A stretch of 64,000 nt of DNA, taken from assembly GCF_000023785.1 (NCBI RefSeq), contig NC_012983.1, forward strand, positions 20,493-84,492, in the 5' to 3' direction. This DNA comes from Hirschia baltica ATCC 49814. GTDB lineage: Bacteria > Pseudomonadota > Alphaproteobacteria > Caulobacterales > Hyphomonadaceae. Under the pieces are notes generated by a model, which saw nothing but the letters and a program-made list of their open reading frames with translations, was not told where the DNA came from and did not search any database. Of this stretch, positions 24,726 to 34,575 are shown one piece after another. The translations under genes and the position numbers were made by a program. How positions within the stretch are numbered: the first letter of the stretch is position 1; every line of letters starts with the position of its first letter.

Positions 24726-27515
24726 ATGAGCGGACTTGTTTCAAAGTTGAAATGTGGCGCAGCATTTTGCGCTTTTGTGATTGTCGCAAATTGTGGAGGC
24801 GGGGGCAGCTCAACACCAACACCTACGCCGACACCCACACCAACGCCTGTGCCAACACCTACGCCAACGCCGACACCGGCCACTGCAGATATCAGCGTGA
24901 CATTGTCGTCAGAGCTGCCTTTCCGTACAGATTCCGATACGAATAGTTATAGAGGCAGTCTCGTCAGAAACAATACGGCCGCGTCTGCTCAGTCGGTTGA
25001 AAATAATAGCTTTATATTAGGGTATGTTAGCAAGACAATTCCCGTCGATGAAAATGGTGCGCCTGAGGGGCAATTAGGCAATTCTTCGTCTACTGATGAG
25101 TTTGACTATTACAAAGCCAATCTTTTGGCAGGTGAAATTCTTCGATTAGAGATCGCACAAGAAGAAACCGCAAATCCGTCACGAGACACAGTCGACCCTG
25201 CGTCTGGTGTTGATCTGGATCTTGAATTGCTCGATCTTAGCGACAATTCTCTCCTAATATCCAATAGTTCCACTCAAGCGCGTGAAGAAATAATTGTTCC
25301 TAATGATGGCGAGTTTCTTATCAAAGTTATTGCCAGTTCGGGATCATCAAAATATGCGCTCACACTTGGTGGCTCGCAATTAGCTGGTGCAAGTGTTTCA
25401 CAAATTAATCCTGCGCATGTGGCAATCGGTAAAGCTGTTGTCTCGGCAGACCAGAAAAAAATAGTGGCGGCGACACATGTAGGTAGGAATAGTAAATTTT
25501 CACAAATGAATGCTGGAGCGCGAGTGGAAATAGACTATTCTGAATTTCTCGCTTCCAATATATCTACGCAAAATAGCATTGGCTCAAAAAACAAAACGAC
25601 ACGGCATCAACGCCAAAGGGCGACACTTGATGCGATTAAAGCGATAAACCTTAAAGAAGGTCTGACTGTATTAGAGCCATATGTCTTTCCAAGAAAAGTT
25701 CAAATTGGTCCACCTTCCAATTTTGATCCATCGGCATCGCCTTCGACACAGTGGAACCTCTCTCAAGTGGAATGGGATCAGGCGAGGCAGACGCTTGCGG
25801 CGATATCAGTGTCACATACGCCGGTGATTGCTGTGATCGATTCCGGATTTTTGACATCTCACCCAGATATAGCAGATAGCATTATTGATCAGCGAGATTT
25901 TGTTGAAGCTGAATATGATGGCGATGGATTTGATGCAGAAGCAGAAGAAATCGTCGATCCAAATGATGAGAATGCTGATTTATGTCATGATTTTCACGGC
26001 ACTCACGTAGCTTCTATTGCTTTAGCTTCGATCAATAACCAAGGCATGATGGGTGTATATCCAGAAGCAAAATTGATGGCGCTGAAAGTAGGATATAGCA
26101 AAAGCATTGGGCCAGATGGTGAAGATTCTGAAGGAGAAAACTGCGAAACTTTACCGGGAGATATCGCAAGTGCTATCCGTTATGCCGCGCAGCTTCCTGT
26201 GTCTGGAGTTCCGCTTGCGCCGGTTAAGGCCGATGTTATCAATCTCTCATTAGGTTCAAATTCACCTTCATCAGCAACGCGGTCTGCTATTAATGCAGCC
26301 ACAGCAGCGGGCGTGATTGTGATAGGTGCGGGCGGGAATGAAGGTGGCACAAGCTTAGGAAAATCGCCTTTTTATCCAGCAGCTTATGATAATGTTTTTG
26401 CCGTTGCAGCATCTAATATAGATGAGAAACAAGCTTATTATAGTTCTGAATATGCTGAAATCGACCTGACAGCCCCTGGTGGAGATGTTCGTGTTGATTC
26501 AAATAATGATGGGAATTCTGACGGTATTATAGGTGCAAATGCGACATTAGAATCTGGCGCATTTGTTGATAGTTTGGCGCTCTATCAAGGAAGCTCGATG
26601 GCAGCTCCGCATGTAGCTGGTGCCATTGCTATGATGCGGGCGATTGATCCAACTTTGAATACATCTCAATTGCAATCAATGATGAAATCAGGTGTGTTAA
26701 CAGTTGAAGCTGAAGATGAAGGTTTCGACTTTAAAACTGGATATGGCATAATTTCACTGCCGCGTATGATTAATGCAGCGCAGGGAAATGGGCATTTAAA
26801 TGCTGTAACCACTCGCATTTCTGCTAATCCTAAGGAAATAGACATAGAGTTTTCCAATGGAAATGGAGAACTTGAAATTTCTAAAATCGGGGATGATGCT
26901 CTGTCAGTGTCATCTGTTATAGATCTGACATCACCTGACTGGTTGACAGTGACAGCTAGTTCTAATGTGGATGCGGATGGGATTGGCACGTATAATTTGG
27001 TTGCAGATACAACTGGGCTAACACAAGCGGTTTATGAAAGCACAATTCGGATTTCACTCTCTGATGCAAGTATGATTGACATAGCAGTGACTTTGCTGAA
27101 ATCACCCACTTTACCGAGTGCTCCGGCACCGATTTATCCTAATTTATATGCATTGTTGCAGCAAGATATTGGGGATGGTGAAGGGTTTAATACAATTGAA
27201 GACGGGCAATTGGTGTCTGCAACTGGCCCAAATCCACAATATAATTTTACGGATGTTGAGGTAGGTGAGGGGTATCTTATTGTCGTGGCGTCGGATCTGG
27301 ATGGAGATGGCTTTATTTGTAGCGATGGCGAAATATGTGGCTACTATCCTGATTTTGATCGTCCTAGCCAGAGTTTTGAACTAGAAGATGATGTAAATTT
27401 TGATGTGGAAATGAGCTATTTAGGGCGGGCAGGACCGATTGGTCCTAGCTCTGCAAGCGCAAGTGAAAAACTTGCAGGCTTGCAGGCAGATGGTTTAACG
27501 CTCCAAGAAAAATAA
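24726..27515 (+). CDS. Surface-anchored subtilisin-like serine protease (S8) with Pro-Thr stalk
   Basis: 929 residues. The signal peptide ends in a lipobox-like VIVANC|GGGGSS (residue 23 Cys; the Asn before it is atypical). A (Pro-Thr)n stalk follows at ~30-52, then a pre-peptidase C-terminal-like (PPC) beta domain at ~95-220. The S8 catalytic domain spans ~360-690 with Asp in AVIDSGFLTSHPDI, His in DFHGTHVASIA, Asn in NLSLGSNS/GAGGNEG and Ser in YQGSSMAAPHVAGA, so all of the triad is present. C-terminal beta domains follow (~700-929), one with a DLDGDGFICSDGEICGYYPD calcium-binding-like loop. It should act at the outer surface. The neighbours (galE, RND pump) do not explain it. Confidence 0.88.
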   Translation: MSGLVSKLKCGAAFCAFVIVANCGGGGSSTPTPTPTPTPTPVPTPTPTPTPATADISVTLSSELPFRTDSDTNSYRGSLVRNNTAASAQSVENNSFILGYVSKTIPVDENGAPEGQLGNSSSTDEFDYYKANLLAGEILRLEIAQEETANPSRDTVDPASGVDLDLELLDLSDNSLLISNSSTQAREEIIVPNDGEFLIKVIASSGSSKYALTLGGSQLAGASVSQINPAHVAIGKAVVSADQKKIVAATHVGRNSKFSQMNAGARVEIDYSEFLASNISTQNSIGSKNKTTRHQRQRATLDAIKAINLKEGLTVLEPYVFPRKVQIGPPSNFDPSASPSTQWNLSQVEWDQARQTLAAISVSHTPVIAVIDSGFLTSHPDIADSIIDQRDFVEAEYDGDGFDAEAEEIVDPNDENADLCHDFHGTHVASIALASINNQGMMGVYPEAKLMALKVGYSKSIGPDGEDSEGENCETLPGDIASAIRYAAQLPVSGVPLAPVKADVINLSLGSNSPSSATRSAINAATAAGVIVIGAGGNEGGTSLGKSPFYPAAYDNVFAVAASNIDEKQAYYSSEYAEIDLTAPGGDVRVDSNNDGNSDGIIGANATLESGAFVDSLALYQGSSMAAPHVAGAIAMMRAIDPTLNTSQLQSMMKSGVLTVEAEDEGFDFKTGYGIISLPRMINAAQGNGHLNAVTTRISANPKEIDIEFSNGNGELEISKIGDDALSVSSVIDLTSPDWLTVTASSNVDADGIGTYNLVADTTGLTQAVYESTIRISLSDASMIDIAVTLLKSPTLPSAPAPIYPNLYALLQQDIGDGEGFNTIEDGQLVSATGPNPQYNFTDVEVGEGYLIVVASDLDGDGFICSDGEICGYYPDFDRPSQSFELEDDVNFDVEMSYLGRAGPIGPSSASASEKLAGLQADGLTLQEK
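24811..24879 (+). repeat. Low-complexity Pro-Thr coding repeat
   Basis: Imperfect tandem units of six bases (ACACCN / ACGCCN types) encode about ten Pro-Thr pairs with one Val interruption. Such tracts can change length by slippage and would alter stalk length in the protease. Confidence 0.85.
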
Positions 27516-27528
27516 GTGATTTTTCTTG
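27504..27528. terminator. Bidirectional AT-rich hairpin terminator
   Basis: CAAGAAAAAT (27504-27513) pairs perfectly with ATTTTTCTTG (27519-27528), loop AAGTG. It covers the protease stop codon and ends just before the RND pump stop codon. The T-rich arms serve both directions. Confidence 0.5.
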
Positions 27529-27529
27529 A

Positions 27530-30500
27530 TTAAGCCGTTTCTTGGGCCAGTTTTTTCGTTACTTCATTTGGTGAGCCTGAGCCTCGTGAAATGAGGGCGT
27601 AGGCTGTTGGAACAAACAAGACTGTAATTAGCGCGGCAGCAACCACACCAAATAGAATAACAACGCCGATTGCCATGCGTGTTTCAGCTCCGGCTCCGCT
27701 GGAGAGGAGGAGAGGCACAGAACCGGCCGCAGTTGTCAGGCTTGTCATAATGATTGGTCTAAAACGAGCAAGGGCTGCTTCTTTGAGTGCGACATCAAAT
27801 GTCTTGCCTTCATCGCGGAGCTGGTTGGCAAATTCAACGATAAGAATACCGTTTTTGGCAGCAAGTCCGATAAGCATGATCAAGCCGATTTGCGTATAGA
27901 TGTTTAATGTATTTCCTGTGAGCCATAGGCCCAATAACCCACCAGCAATTGTACCGGGGACACACAGCATAATAACAATTGGGTGACGATAGCTTTCAAA
28001 TTGTGCAGCTAGAACAAGGAAGACAACAAGCAAACCTATACCAAACACGAACATAATCGAGTTGCCTGAAGTCTGATAATCAAGGGATTGTCCTTTAAAA
28101 TCAATTGTGGTTTCAGAAGGTAAGACGTCGCGTGCGATTTTCTGCATTTCACCAAGTACAGTTCCCAGCGAAGCGCCTGGTAGAAGGTCGGCTTCTATGG
28201 TGATGGACCGTACTTTGTTATAACGGTTCAAACTCGGGCTGTCGGCGAGAGCGGTGATGGTGACAAGATTCGACAAGGGAATTAACTGACCAGAACGTTG
28301 CGAACGTACATATATATTTTGCACGTCATTTGGCGTGTTTTGTTCTGACCTTAAACCTTCAAGAATAACATCGTATTCTTCACCATTATCAACATAAGTC
28401 GTGACGCGGCGCGAACCCAGCATTGTCTGCATGGTCGAGCCGATTTCATCAACAGTCACACCGAGGTCAGCAGCACGATTATAATCAATAAGAACGCGGT
28501 ATTGGGGTTGGGTCTCTTTATAGTCCCAATCGATATCAGCGAGGCCCGGATTGTTTTCTTCTAGGGCTTGAACAAATGTGTCCCGCCATTTGGTTAGGTC
28601 CTCATAAGAAGGGCCACCCAGAACAAATTGTACAGGCTTACCTGTCCCTCCACCAAGGCCACCGCGCATACGCGCAAAAACACTTACATCTGGAAGGTCT
28701 GAGAGTTTTTTGTTGATTTCACTCATGATTTCTTGAGCCGGGCGGCGCGCTGACCAATCGTCTAGAACAATGATTGCAAACCCCTGATGAAAGGTGTTTG
28801 CTCCAAATCCGGGAGCACGCAATAAGAGACGTTGAATTTCTCCGGTCTCTGTATAGGGCAGTAGGCGGCGTTCGATTTCATCTATATATTTAGATGTTTG
28901 TGCAAATGACGCGCCTTGAGGCCCTCTCACTGAGATGAAGAAGGCTCCGCGATCTTCGCTTGGAACGTACTCATTATCAATGTTTTGAAAGAGCAGCCAT
29001 GCGCTGGCGGTCATCCCTATAAGAGCTAATCCAACAAGAATAGGTCGAAAGATCAAACGATCTAAAATCCAACCATAACCAGAGCGAAGAACTTTGAAAA
29101 CAGAATCTACCATGCGGGGTAGGACTGAAAATACACCTGTGCTCTTTTCTTTTTTCAAAAGCTTGGAGGCGAGCATGGGAGTAAGTGTTAGTGCTAGAAG
29201 ACTAGAGAATGCCACTGCCGCAGCCATGGTGAGGGCAAACTCGGTAAATAATCGTCCTAGATCGCCTTCAAGGAATGTTATGGGAACAAACACAGCGATC
29301 AGAACAAGTGTTGTGGCAATAACGGCAAAACCGACCTGACGCGTTCCAAAGAATGAAGCGACAAGCGGCGTTTCGTCTTCTTCTTCAATCCGACGCGAGA
29401 TGTTTTCCAACACCACAATGGCATCATCAACCACAAGCCCAATAGCGAGCACGAGTGCGAGCAGAGTGAGTAGGTTCACAGAAAAACCGAACAAATATAA
29501 GAAGGTGAAAGTGGCTATAATTGAAACTGGAACTGTTACGGCTGGAATAATAGTGGCTCGGATACTGCCAAGGAATAGAAAGATAACCAGTGTCACCAAA
29601 CCAACGGATATAGCGAGCGTTTTATAAACTTCTGCAATGGACGCGGAAATGAAAACCGATGTGTCATAGGTTTGCGCAATTGCCATGCCTTCTGGAAGGG
29701 TGGGATTGAGTTTGGCCGCGAGGTCGCGTGCGGCCTTGGCAACATCAACTGTATTGGCTGTGGATTGCTTGATAATGCCCACACCAATCATTGGTACGCC
29801 ATTACCTCGGAATAATGTGCGGTCTTCTGTTGTGCCTTTTTCTACACGGGCAACATCGCCTAGGCGGATGAGGGAGCCATCTTCACCACTGGCCAATACC
29901 AATGTCGCAAATTCTTCAGGTGTACGGAAAGTACGATCTATTCGAAGCGTGTATGTGCGTGTTGATGATTCCAAGCTGCCCGCTGGCGATTCAATGTTTT
30001 CGCTTCGTAAAGCACTTTCGATGTCTGATACTGTTAATTCCCGTGCTGCTAACTCACGACGATCAATCCAGACACGGAGTGCATAATTTCTAGCACCACC
30101 GGTTCTAACTCGCGCCACGCCATCCAACGCGGAGAATTTATCAATGAGATAGCGATCTGCATAATCAGACAGTTCTGGTGACGTCATAGAGTCACTGCTC
30201 AGATTGAGCCATAAAATGACATCATTATTCCCGTCTTCTTTGGATATTTCAGGAGGTTCGGCATCATCTGGGATATTGTTCAAAACACCAGAAATCCTGT
30301 CACGAATATCATTGGCAGCTGCATCAATATCCTGATCAACACTAAATTCGATACTGATATTGGATTGGCCATCGCGGGAGGTGGAGTTAATAAAGCGGAT
30401 GCCTTCCACACCGGAGATTCTGTCTTCCAGAATTTGCGTAATACGTGTTTCAACAATACTTGCTGAAGCTCCCGGATAGCTTGTTTCAATTGAGACAACA

Positions 30501-30628
30501 GGCGCATCTATGTCTGGATATTCACGCAAGGCGAGACGATCAAAAGATACGATTCCAAAGACAACAAGAATGAGAGAAATAACCGAGGCAAAAACGGGTT
30601 TTTTTACCGAGACATCCGAGAGGATCAT
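27530..30628 (-). CDS. RND multidrug efflux pump (AcrB/HAE1-like)
   Basis: 1032 residues, the full length of the family. It starts MILSDVSVKKPVFASVISLILVVFG, with twelve membrane helices and two large periplasmic loops. TM4 contains the proton-relay pair in LAIGLVVDDAIVVLENISRRIEEE, and TM10-TM11 contain the matching GLAAKNGILIVEFANQLRDEG. This is an inner-membrane proton-driven exporter that works with the adaptor encoded just upstream (3-base gap) and a TolC-type outer-membrane channel. No such channel or TetR regulator is nearby. Confidence 0.93.
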   Translation of the reverse strand: MILSDVSVKKPVFASVISLILVVFGIVSFDRLALREYPDIDAPVVSIETSYPGASASIVETRITQILEDRISGVEGIRFINSTSRDGQSNISIEFSVDQDIDAAANDIRDRISGVLNNIPDDAEPPEISKEDGNNDVILWLNLSSDSMTSPELSDYADRYLIDKFSALDGVARVRTGGARNYALRVWIDRRELAARELTVSDIESALRSENIESPAGSLESSTRTYTLRIDRTFRTPEEFATLVLASGEDGSLIRLGDVARVEKGTTEDRTLFRGNGVPMIGVGIIKQSTANTVDVAKAARDLAAKLNPTLPEGMAIAQTYDTSVFISASIAEVYKTLAISVGLVTLVIFLFLGSIRATIIPAVTVPVSIIATFTFLYLFGFSVNLLTLLALVLAIGLVVDDAIVVLENISRRIEEEDETPLVASFFGTRQVGFAVIATTLVLIAVFVPITFLEGDLGRLFTEFALTMAAAVAFSSLLALTLTPMLASKLLKKEKSTGVFSVLPRMVDSVFKVLRSGYGWILDRLIFRPILVGLALIGMTASAWLLFQNIDNEYVPSEDRGAFFISVRGPQGASFAQTSKYIDEIERRLLPYTETGEIQRLLLRAPGFGANTFHQGFAIIVLDDWSARRPAQEIMSEINKKLSDLPDVSVFARMRGGLGGGTGKPVQFVLGGPSYEDLTKWRDTFVQALEENNPGLADIDWDYKETQPQYRVLIDYNRAADLGVTVDEIGSTMQTMLGSRRVTTYVDNGEEYDVILEGLRSEQNTPNDVQNIYVRSQRSGQLIPLSNLVTITALADSPSLNRYNKVRSITIEADLLPGASLGTVLGEMQKIARDVLPSETTIDFKGQSLDYQTSGNSIMFVFGIGLLVVFLVLAAQFESYRHPIVIMLCVPGTIAGGLLGLWLTGNTLNIYTQIGLIMLIGLAAKNGILIVEFANQLRDEGKTFDVALKEAALARFRPIIMTSLTTAAGSVPLLLSSGAGAETRMAIGVVILFGVVAAALITVLFVPTAYALISRGSGSPNEVTKKLAQETA

Positions 30629-30631
30629 GAT

Positions 30632-31735
30632 TTATTTTCCTGCTGGAGAGGAGCCGCTGGCAGCCAAACGCGTATTTTCTTCGAAGACTTCAGGCATGAT
30701 TGATGATGGATCTGTAATGCTTACTTCACTGCCTTCTCTCACCCGCATAATCCCTTCGGTGATCACGACATCTCCAGTTTCAACGCCTGATATGATTTCA
30801 ACATATTTGCTTTGACGCGCGCCCAATTGGACCTGTTTGCGAGTCGCGATTTTCTTGCCGTTGATATCATTGATGACGTAGACAAATGTATCTGGTCCTA
30901 CAGATTGCACGGCTTCTTCGGGAATAGAGGGGCTGTTGCGCGGCGTCGTTTTTAACGTGACCTGCATAAACATACCTGATTTTAAAACCTGGTCTGGGTT
31001 GGGTAATATCGCCCGCACTTTGATGGATCTTGTGATTGGATCAATAGCATTATCTATTGTCGCAATCATTCCGTTAAACGTTTCGCCAGGTAAATCAGAT
31101 GTGTAAGCTGAGATGGGCGTGCCTTGTTTTAGGGATCGTAAGAAAGTGGATGGGACAGCGAATTCTAATTTCATTTCGCTGTCATCAATCAGTGTCGCCA
31201 CAACATCTCCGGCGCGCACATATGTTCCCACACTCACCATGCGAAAGCCCAACACACCATCAAAAGGTGCAACGAGGACGCGGTCTTTCTGACGCGATTG
31301 AACTGCTCGCAATTGTGCGCTGGCATTATCTCTGTCACGGCGCGCTTGATCGACTTCAGACTGTGCGATTGCGTTTTCTTTACTCAAACGCATTACCCGA
31401 TCGAGTTGGGTTGTTGCTTCATCAAGTGTTGCTTCTGCTGCTTCGACAAGAGCAACCTGTTCACGTTGAGCAAGAGAGAGCAGTGTCTTGCCTTCTTCTA
31501 TGCGTTGTCCGTCGTCAAAAAATATAGCCGTTACGCGATCAGCGACGTTTAAAGTGAGGTCAACTTTTTCATTTGGCTCTAAAGTGCCTAAAGCTTCGAT
31601 ATTGAGTGAAAATTCACGTGACTGAACATTTTCAACAAACACACTTGGGGGTGCATTCGAGCCTCGTTGCGCGTATGCTGGAGGCGTGAATACGCCCAGA
31701 GTTAGAAAGAAGATTGTCCAGTATATTTTCAACAT
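30632..31735 (-). CDS. RND efflux periplasmic adaptor (membrane fusion protein)
   Basis: 367 residues. The signal peptide is MLKIYWTIFFLTLGVFTPPAYA. Next come a half-lipoyl domain, the coiled-coil hairpin (~95-155, EAAEATLDEATTQLDRVMRLSKENAIAQSEVDQARRDRDNASAQL), the second lipoyl half (APFDGVLGFRMVSVGTYVRAGDVVATL) and the beta-barrel and membrane-proximal domains. There is no lipobox cysteine, so it is likely a soluble periplasmic form. It couples the pump at 27530 to an outer-membrane channel. It is first in the operon. Confidence 0.92.
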   Translation of the reverse strand: MLKIYWTIFFLTLGVFTPPAYAQRGSNAPPSVFVENVQSREFSLNIEALGTLEPNEKVDLTLNVADRVTAIFFDDGQRIEEGKTLLSLAQREQVALVEAAEATLDEATTQLDRVMRLSKENAIAQSEVDQARRDRDNASAQLRAVQSRQKDRVLVAPFDGVLGFRMVSVGTYVRAGDVVATLIDDSEMKLEFAVPSTFLRSLKQGTPISAYTSDLPGETFNGMIATIDNAIDPITRSIKVRAILPNPDQVLKSGMFMQVTLKTTPRNSPSIPEEAVQSVGPDTFVYVINDINGKKIATRKQVQLGARQSKYVEIISGVETGDVVITEGIMRVREGSEVSITDPSSIMPEVFEENTRLAASGSSPAGK

Positions 31736-32302
31736 CTCGTGTCCAAATAAGGTCTGAGCTAATATTTCTAAGCCAATGCTTTGTATAAAAAGACATTTGC
31801 AATTGTCTATTTTAGCTCAAATGTCTGTCGGAAAAATTTAAAATCGCCCGACAACGATAGCGCCCAAGGTGAGACTAATCATCATATATCTATCAGCATT
31901 ACAGACCACTCACATTATCGTGTTTTATGAGAGTGGGGCCATAGCATGTATTTAAGTAAAACTGTAATATAAATAGTTAGTTATACGTCCACTAAATATG
32001 TTTTAGTATAAAATCAATTGCGAAACGGCATCACTTTTTTGTGAGAGTTTGGTAGCGGACAATGTCTTGGTGGTCATAAATCTCTCTGCATTTTAAGTCA
32101 AAAAAACCTCGACGCTATAGATGTGAAGTTTGATTGCATTCAAAAGCCGTTCCAATGATAAACTATAATTGTTTCCTAAAACGGCTGGTATTAGAATGAT
32201 AATCACAATTGGAAGATCAGTATAAACCCCCGCTTTAATAGGCCAATTATGGTAAACTTGTTCTGGTTTTTTCTTTGAGCTGAAAAGCAATGGCTTGGCA
32301 TT
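31736..32302. other. 567-base intergenic region, no gene found
   Basis: AT-rich DNA between the adaptor start and the fructokinase stop. An imperfect palindrome AGACATTTGCAATTGTCT near 31790-31810 could be an operator for the efflux operon but is weak. A short open frame at 32093-32290 with a TTG start has no ribosome site or family match and I do not call it. No RNA gene is seen. Confidence 0.4.
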
Positions 32303-33196
32303 TTATTCCAATTGTATGGCTATAGCACCGAGCATGCCTGCATTATCACCTAATAAAGGTGTACGAATGAGGTGTGAAGCTTGGGGAACGTTGCCGCGCA
32401 AATAATCGCCAAGGAGTGCTTCATATTGCTTTTGAATTTTGGGTAAGAATTGAGCAGCCAACATTAAACCACCCCCAAGAACAATGCGCTCTGGGCGGAA
32501 AGTTAGCGTTAGATTGAGACATATCTGAGCAAGATAGTAAGCTTCAATATCCCAACCTTTATGATTTGTAGGAAGCTCTTTCGCAGATCCGTAGCGTTCC
32601 TCGAAAGCGGGAGCACATGCAAGGCCTTCGAGGCAATCATTATGGAAGCGGCAATAGCCTTTATAGTCTTGATCATCGATGTGGCGTTGAACTCGGATAT
32701 GCCCCATTTCTGGGTGAAGGGGACTTCCCATGAATATACCATCTTGGACTAATCCAACACCAATACCTGTGCCGATCGTTACATAGGCAGCGCGGCGACA
32801 ATTTTGCGCTGCTCCCCACCATAGCTCAGCAGCAATTGCAGAATTTACATCAGTGTTGACTATAGTTTTCAGGCCGAGTTTTTCTTCAAACTCTTTCTTC
32901 AGGTTCACATTGCTCCAATAAGGTTTGGGTGTGTTGAGGATGGAGCCATAAGTGTCGCTCGCCTCATCAATATCCAAAGGACCAAAGGCAGCAATACCTA
33001 AACCTTCAAATTCAAGGTCATGCATTTGCTGCATGTCTTTGAAAAAGCCAACACATGATCGTATGGTTTCTTCTGGCTGAGTTGTTGGGAAACGCTGCGA
33101 GTAAAGGATCTGAGCGTCAGCTGTCGCAATAACGCATTTGAAAGTCGTGCCGCCTGCATCAATTCCAGCGTATATTTTATTATTTGAATTCGACAT
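32303..33196 (-). CDS. ROK-family fructokinase
   Basis: 297 residues. The phosphate-1 loop is IYAGIDAGGTTFKCVIA and the catalytic Asp is in IVNTDVNSAIAAELWWGAA. The ATP-binding motif is YVTIGTGIGVGLVQDG. The ROK zinc site is H-PEMGHI...DYKGYCRFHNDCLEGLA, with His and three Cys. The sequence resembles E. coli Mak/fructokinase. It should phosphorylate fructose released by the GH68 enzyme at 34572. It diverges from the MFS permease across two LacI-type operators. Confidence 0.82.
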   Translation of the reverse strand: MSNSNNKIYAGIDAGGTTFKCVIATADAQILYSQRFPTTQPEETIRSCVGFFKDMQQMHDLEFEGLGIAAFGPLDIDEASDTYGSILNTPKPYWSNVNLKKEFEEKLGLKTIVNTDVNSAIAAELWWGAAQNCRRAAYVTIGTGIGVGLVQDGIFMGSPLHPEMGHIRVQRHIDDQDYKGYCRFHNDCLEGLACAPAFEERYGSAKELPTNHKGWDIEAYYLAQICLNLTLTFRPERIVLGGGLMLAAQFLPKIQKQYEALLGDYLRGNVPQASHLIRTPLLGDNAGMLGAIAIQLE

Positions 33197-33241
33197 TTTG
33201 AGAGCCCCTTATCCGGTTGTTCCAGCTATCATAGCTCAAAA

Positions 33242-33278
33242 TACAATCGTTTGTAAAGATATATTGCAATCGTTTGTA
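33242..33278. promoter_or_regulatory. Pair of LacI-type operators between fructokinase and MFS genes
   Basis: TACAATCGTTTGTA (33242-33255) and TGCAATCGTTTGTA (33265-33278) start 23 bp apart, about two helical turns. They share the CG-centred palindrome found upstream of the TonB receptor and the flavoprotein gene. They lie 45-64 bases upstream of the fructokinase start and 34-57 upstream of the MFS start, so can control both. The LacI regulator at 35662 is the likely ligand-responsive repressor. Confidence 0.78.
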
Positions 33279-33312
33279 TTTTGGTGTAGCGTAAAGTTAG
33301 CGGGAGATAAAA

Positions 33313-34575
33313 ATGTTAAATAACAACACACAAGATAAGTCAGCATCCCATACGTTAATATCAGCTTTGACCTATGCGATGTTCTTCATGTTTGCCATGA
33401 CGACAGATGCTGTAGGCGAAATCATAAAAATCGCTAAAGATGATATGGGGCTCACAAACACACAGGCTAGCGCATTTCACTGGTCAACTATGATAGCGAT
33501 TGCTCTGAGCGGCGTCGGACTCGGCTTTGTTGCGGATCGGATTGGCCGTAAAAATGCTATCCTAATAGGACTGGGCGTATATGCTTTTGCTAGCGCTATG
33601 TTTATGATGGGGGAGTCCTTTTATCTCTATTTTGCCCTTCTCTTTGTATCTGGCTTAGCAATCGGGCTGTTTAAAACAGCAGCACTTGCTTTAATTGGTG
33701 ATATCGCGTCTTCGACGGAACATCACACTGCTAAGATGAACGCTGTTGAGGGTTTTTTCGGTGTTGGAGCAATCATCGGACCGATGTTGGTCGTGGCGCT
33801 TACATCAGCAGGATTATCATGGACATGGCTATATTTAATCGCTGCGGGATTGTGTGTTGTCATGATGCTTGCAGCATTGTTCACCAAATACCCAGACTAT
33901 GAAATTGCAGATAAAAATAAAGCTACCCTGGGTCACACACTCTCTCTTTTGAAAAACAAATATGCGCTTGGATTCTCTTTTGGAATTGCAATGTATGTGG
34001 CCGCGGAAGTTGCGATATTTGTGTGGTTGCCGACATTTTTGGTTGGGTTTGAAGGTAGTAAGCCGGCTATGTGGTTTGCGGCCTATGCGGTCATGATTTT
34101 CTTTGTACTTCGCGCCGCAGGTCGTTTTTTAGGGGCGTGGATTCTGCAGCATTTTGACTGGAAACCAGTAATACTTTGTTTTTCAGCTATAATTTTTGGA
34201 TGTTTTCTAGGTAGTGCAATAATCGGCAAAAATGCTGCTGTTTATCTCCTGCCATTGTCGGGTTTGTTTATGTCTATGATTTACCCAACTTTGAATTCCA
34301 AAGGCATTAGCTGCTTTCCCAAAACAGACCATGGTGCAGTTGCCGGTTTGATATTGTTCTTTACCGCTGCTTCTGCCGCTATTGGCCCGATCTTGATGGC
34401 TTTTGTTAGTGATCGATTCGGTGGAGGAGACATGCGAATTGGGTTCCTACTTGCGACTGGTTTTACAGGCGTTTTATTCCTGCTTGCTCTATATAATTGG
34501 AAGTATCACCCAGCCGAACGCGCGCTCTCCGAAGCAAATGAAACAGAGTATGGCATAGAAGGAGTGGCGACATGA
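33313..34575 (+). CDS. MFS sugar transporter
   Basis: 420 residues, twelve membrane helices. The signature loop between helices 2 and 3 is GFVADRIGRKNAILIG, and the protein ends in a charged tail. GGGAGAT before the ATG is a good ribosome site. The next gene begins inside its last codons (ATGA overlap), so it is coupled to a GH68-type enzyme. From context it imports sucrose or a short fructan across the inner membrane, but MFS sequence alone does not give specificity. Confidence 0.85.
   Translation: MLNNNTQDKSASHTLISALTYAMFFMFAMTTDAVGEIIKIAKDDMGLTNTQASAFHWSTMIAIALSGVGLGFVADRIGRKNAILIGLGVYAFASAMFMMGESFYLYFALLFVSGLAIGLFKTAALALIGDIASSTEHHTAKMNAVEGFFGVGAIIGPMLVVALTSAGLSWTWLYLIAAGLCVVMMLAALFTKYPDYEIADKNKATLGHTLSLLKNKYALGFSFGIAMYVAAEVAIFVWLPTFLVGFEGSKPAMWFAAYAVMIFFVLRAAGRFLGAWILQHFDWKPVILCFSAIIFGCFLGSAIIGKNAAVYLLPLSGLFMSMIYPTLNSKGISCFPKTDHGAVAGLILFFTAASAAIGPILMAFVSDRFGGGDMRIGFLLATGFTGVLFLLALYNWKYHPAERALSEANETEYGIEGVAT

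Noticed and set aside
24701..24883. Minus-strand ORF rich in Val-Gly repeats
   Set aside because: It is the antisense shadow of the Pro-Thr stalk of the protease at 24726 and has no plausible start site.
31780..31860. TetR-type operator for the RND efflux operon
   Set aside because: The best palindrome has only five paired bases each side and no regulator gene is adjacent.
32093..32290. Short minus-strand ORF (65 codons)
   Set aside because: Starts with TTG, lacks a ribosome site and a recognisable domain; treated as intergenic.
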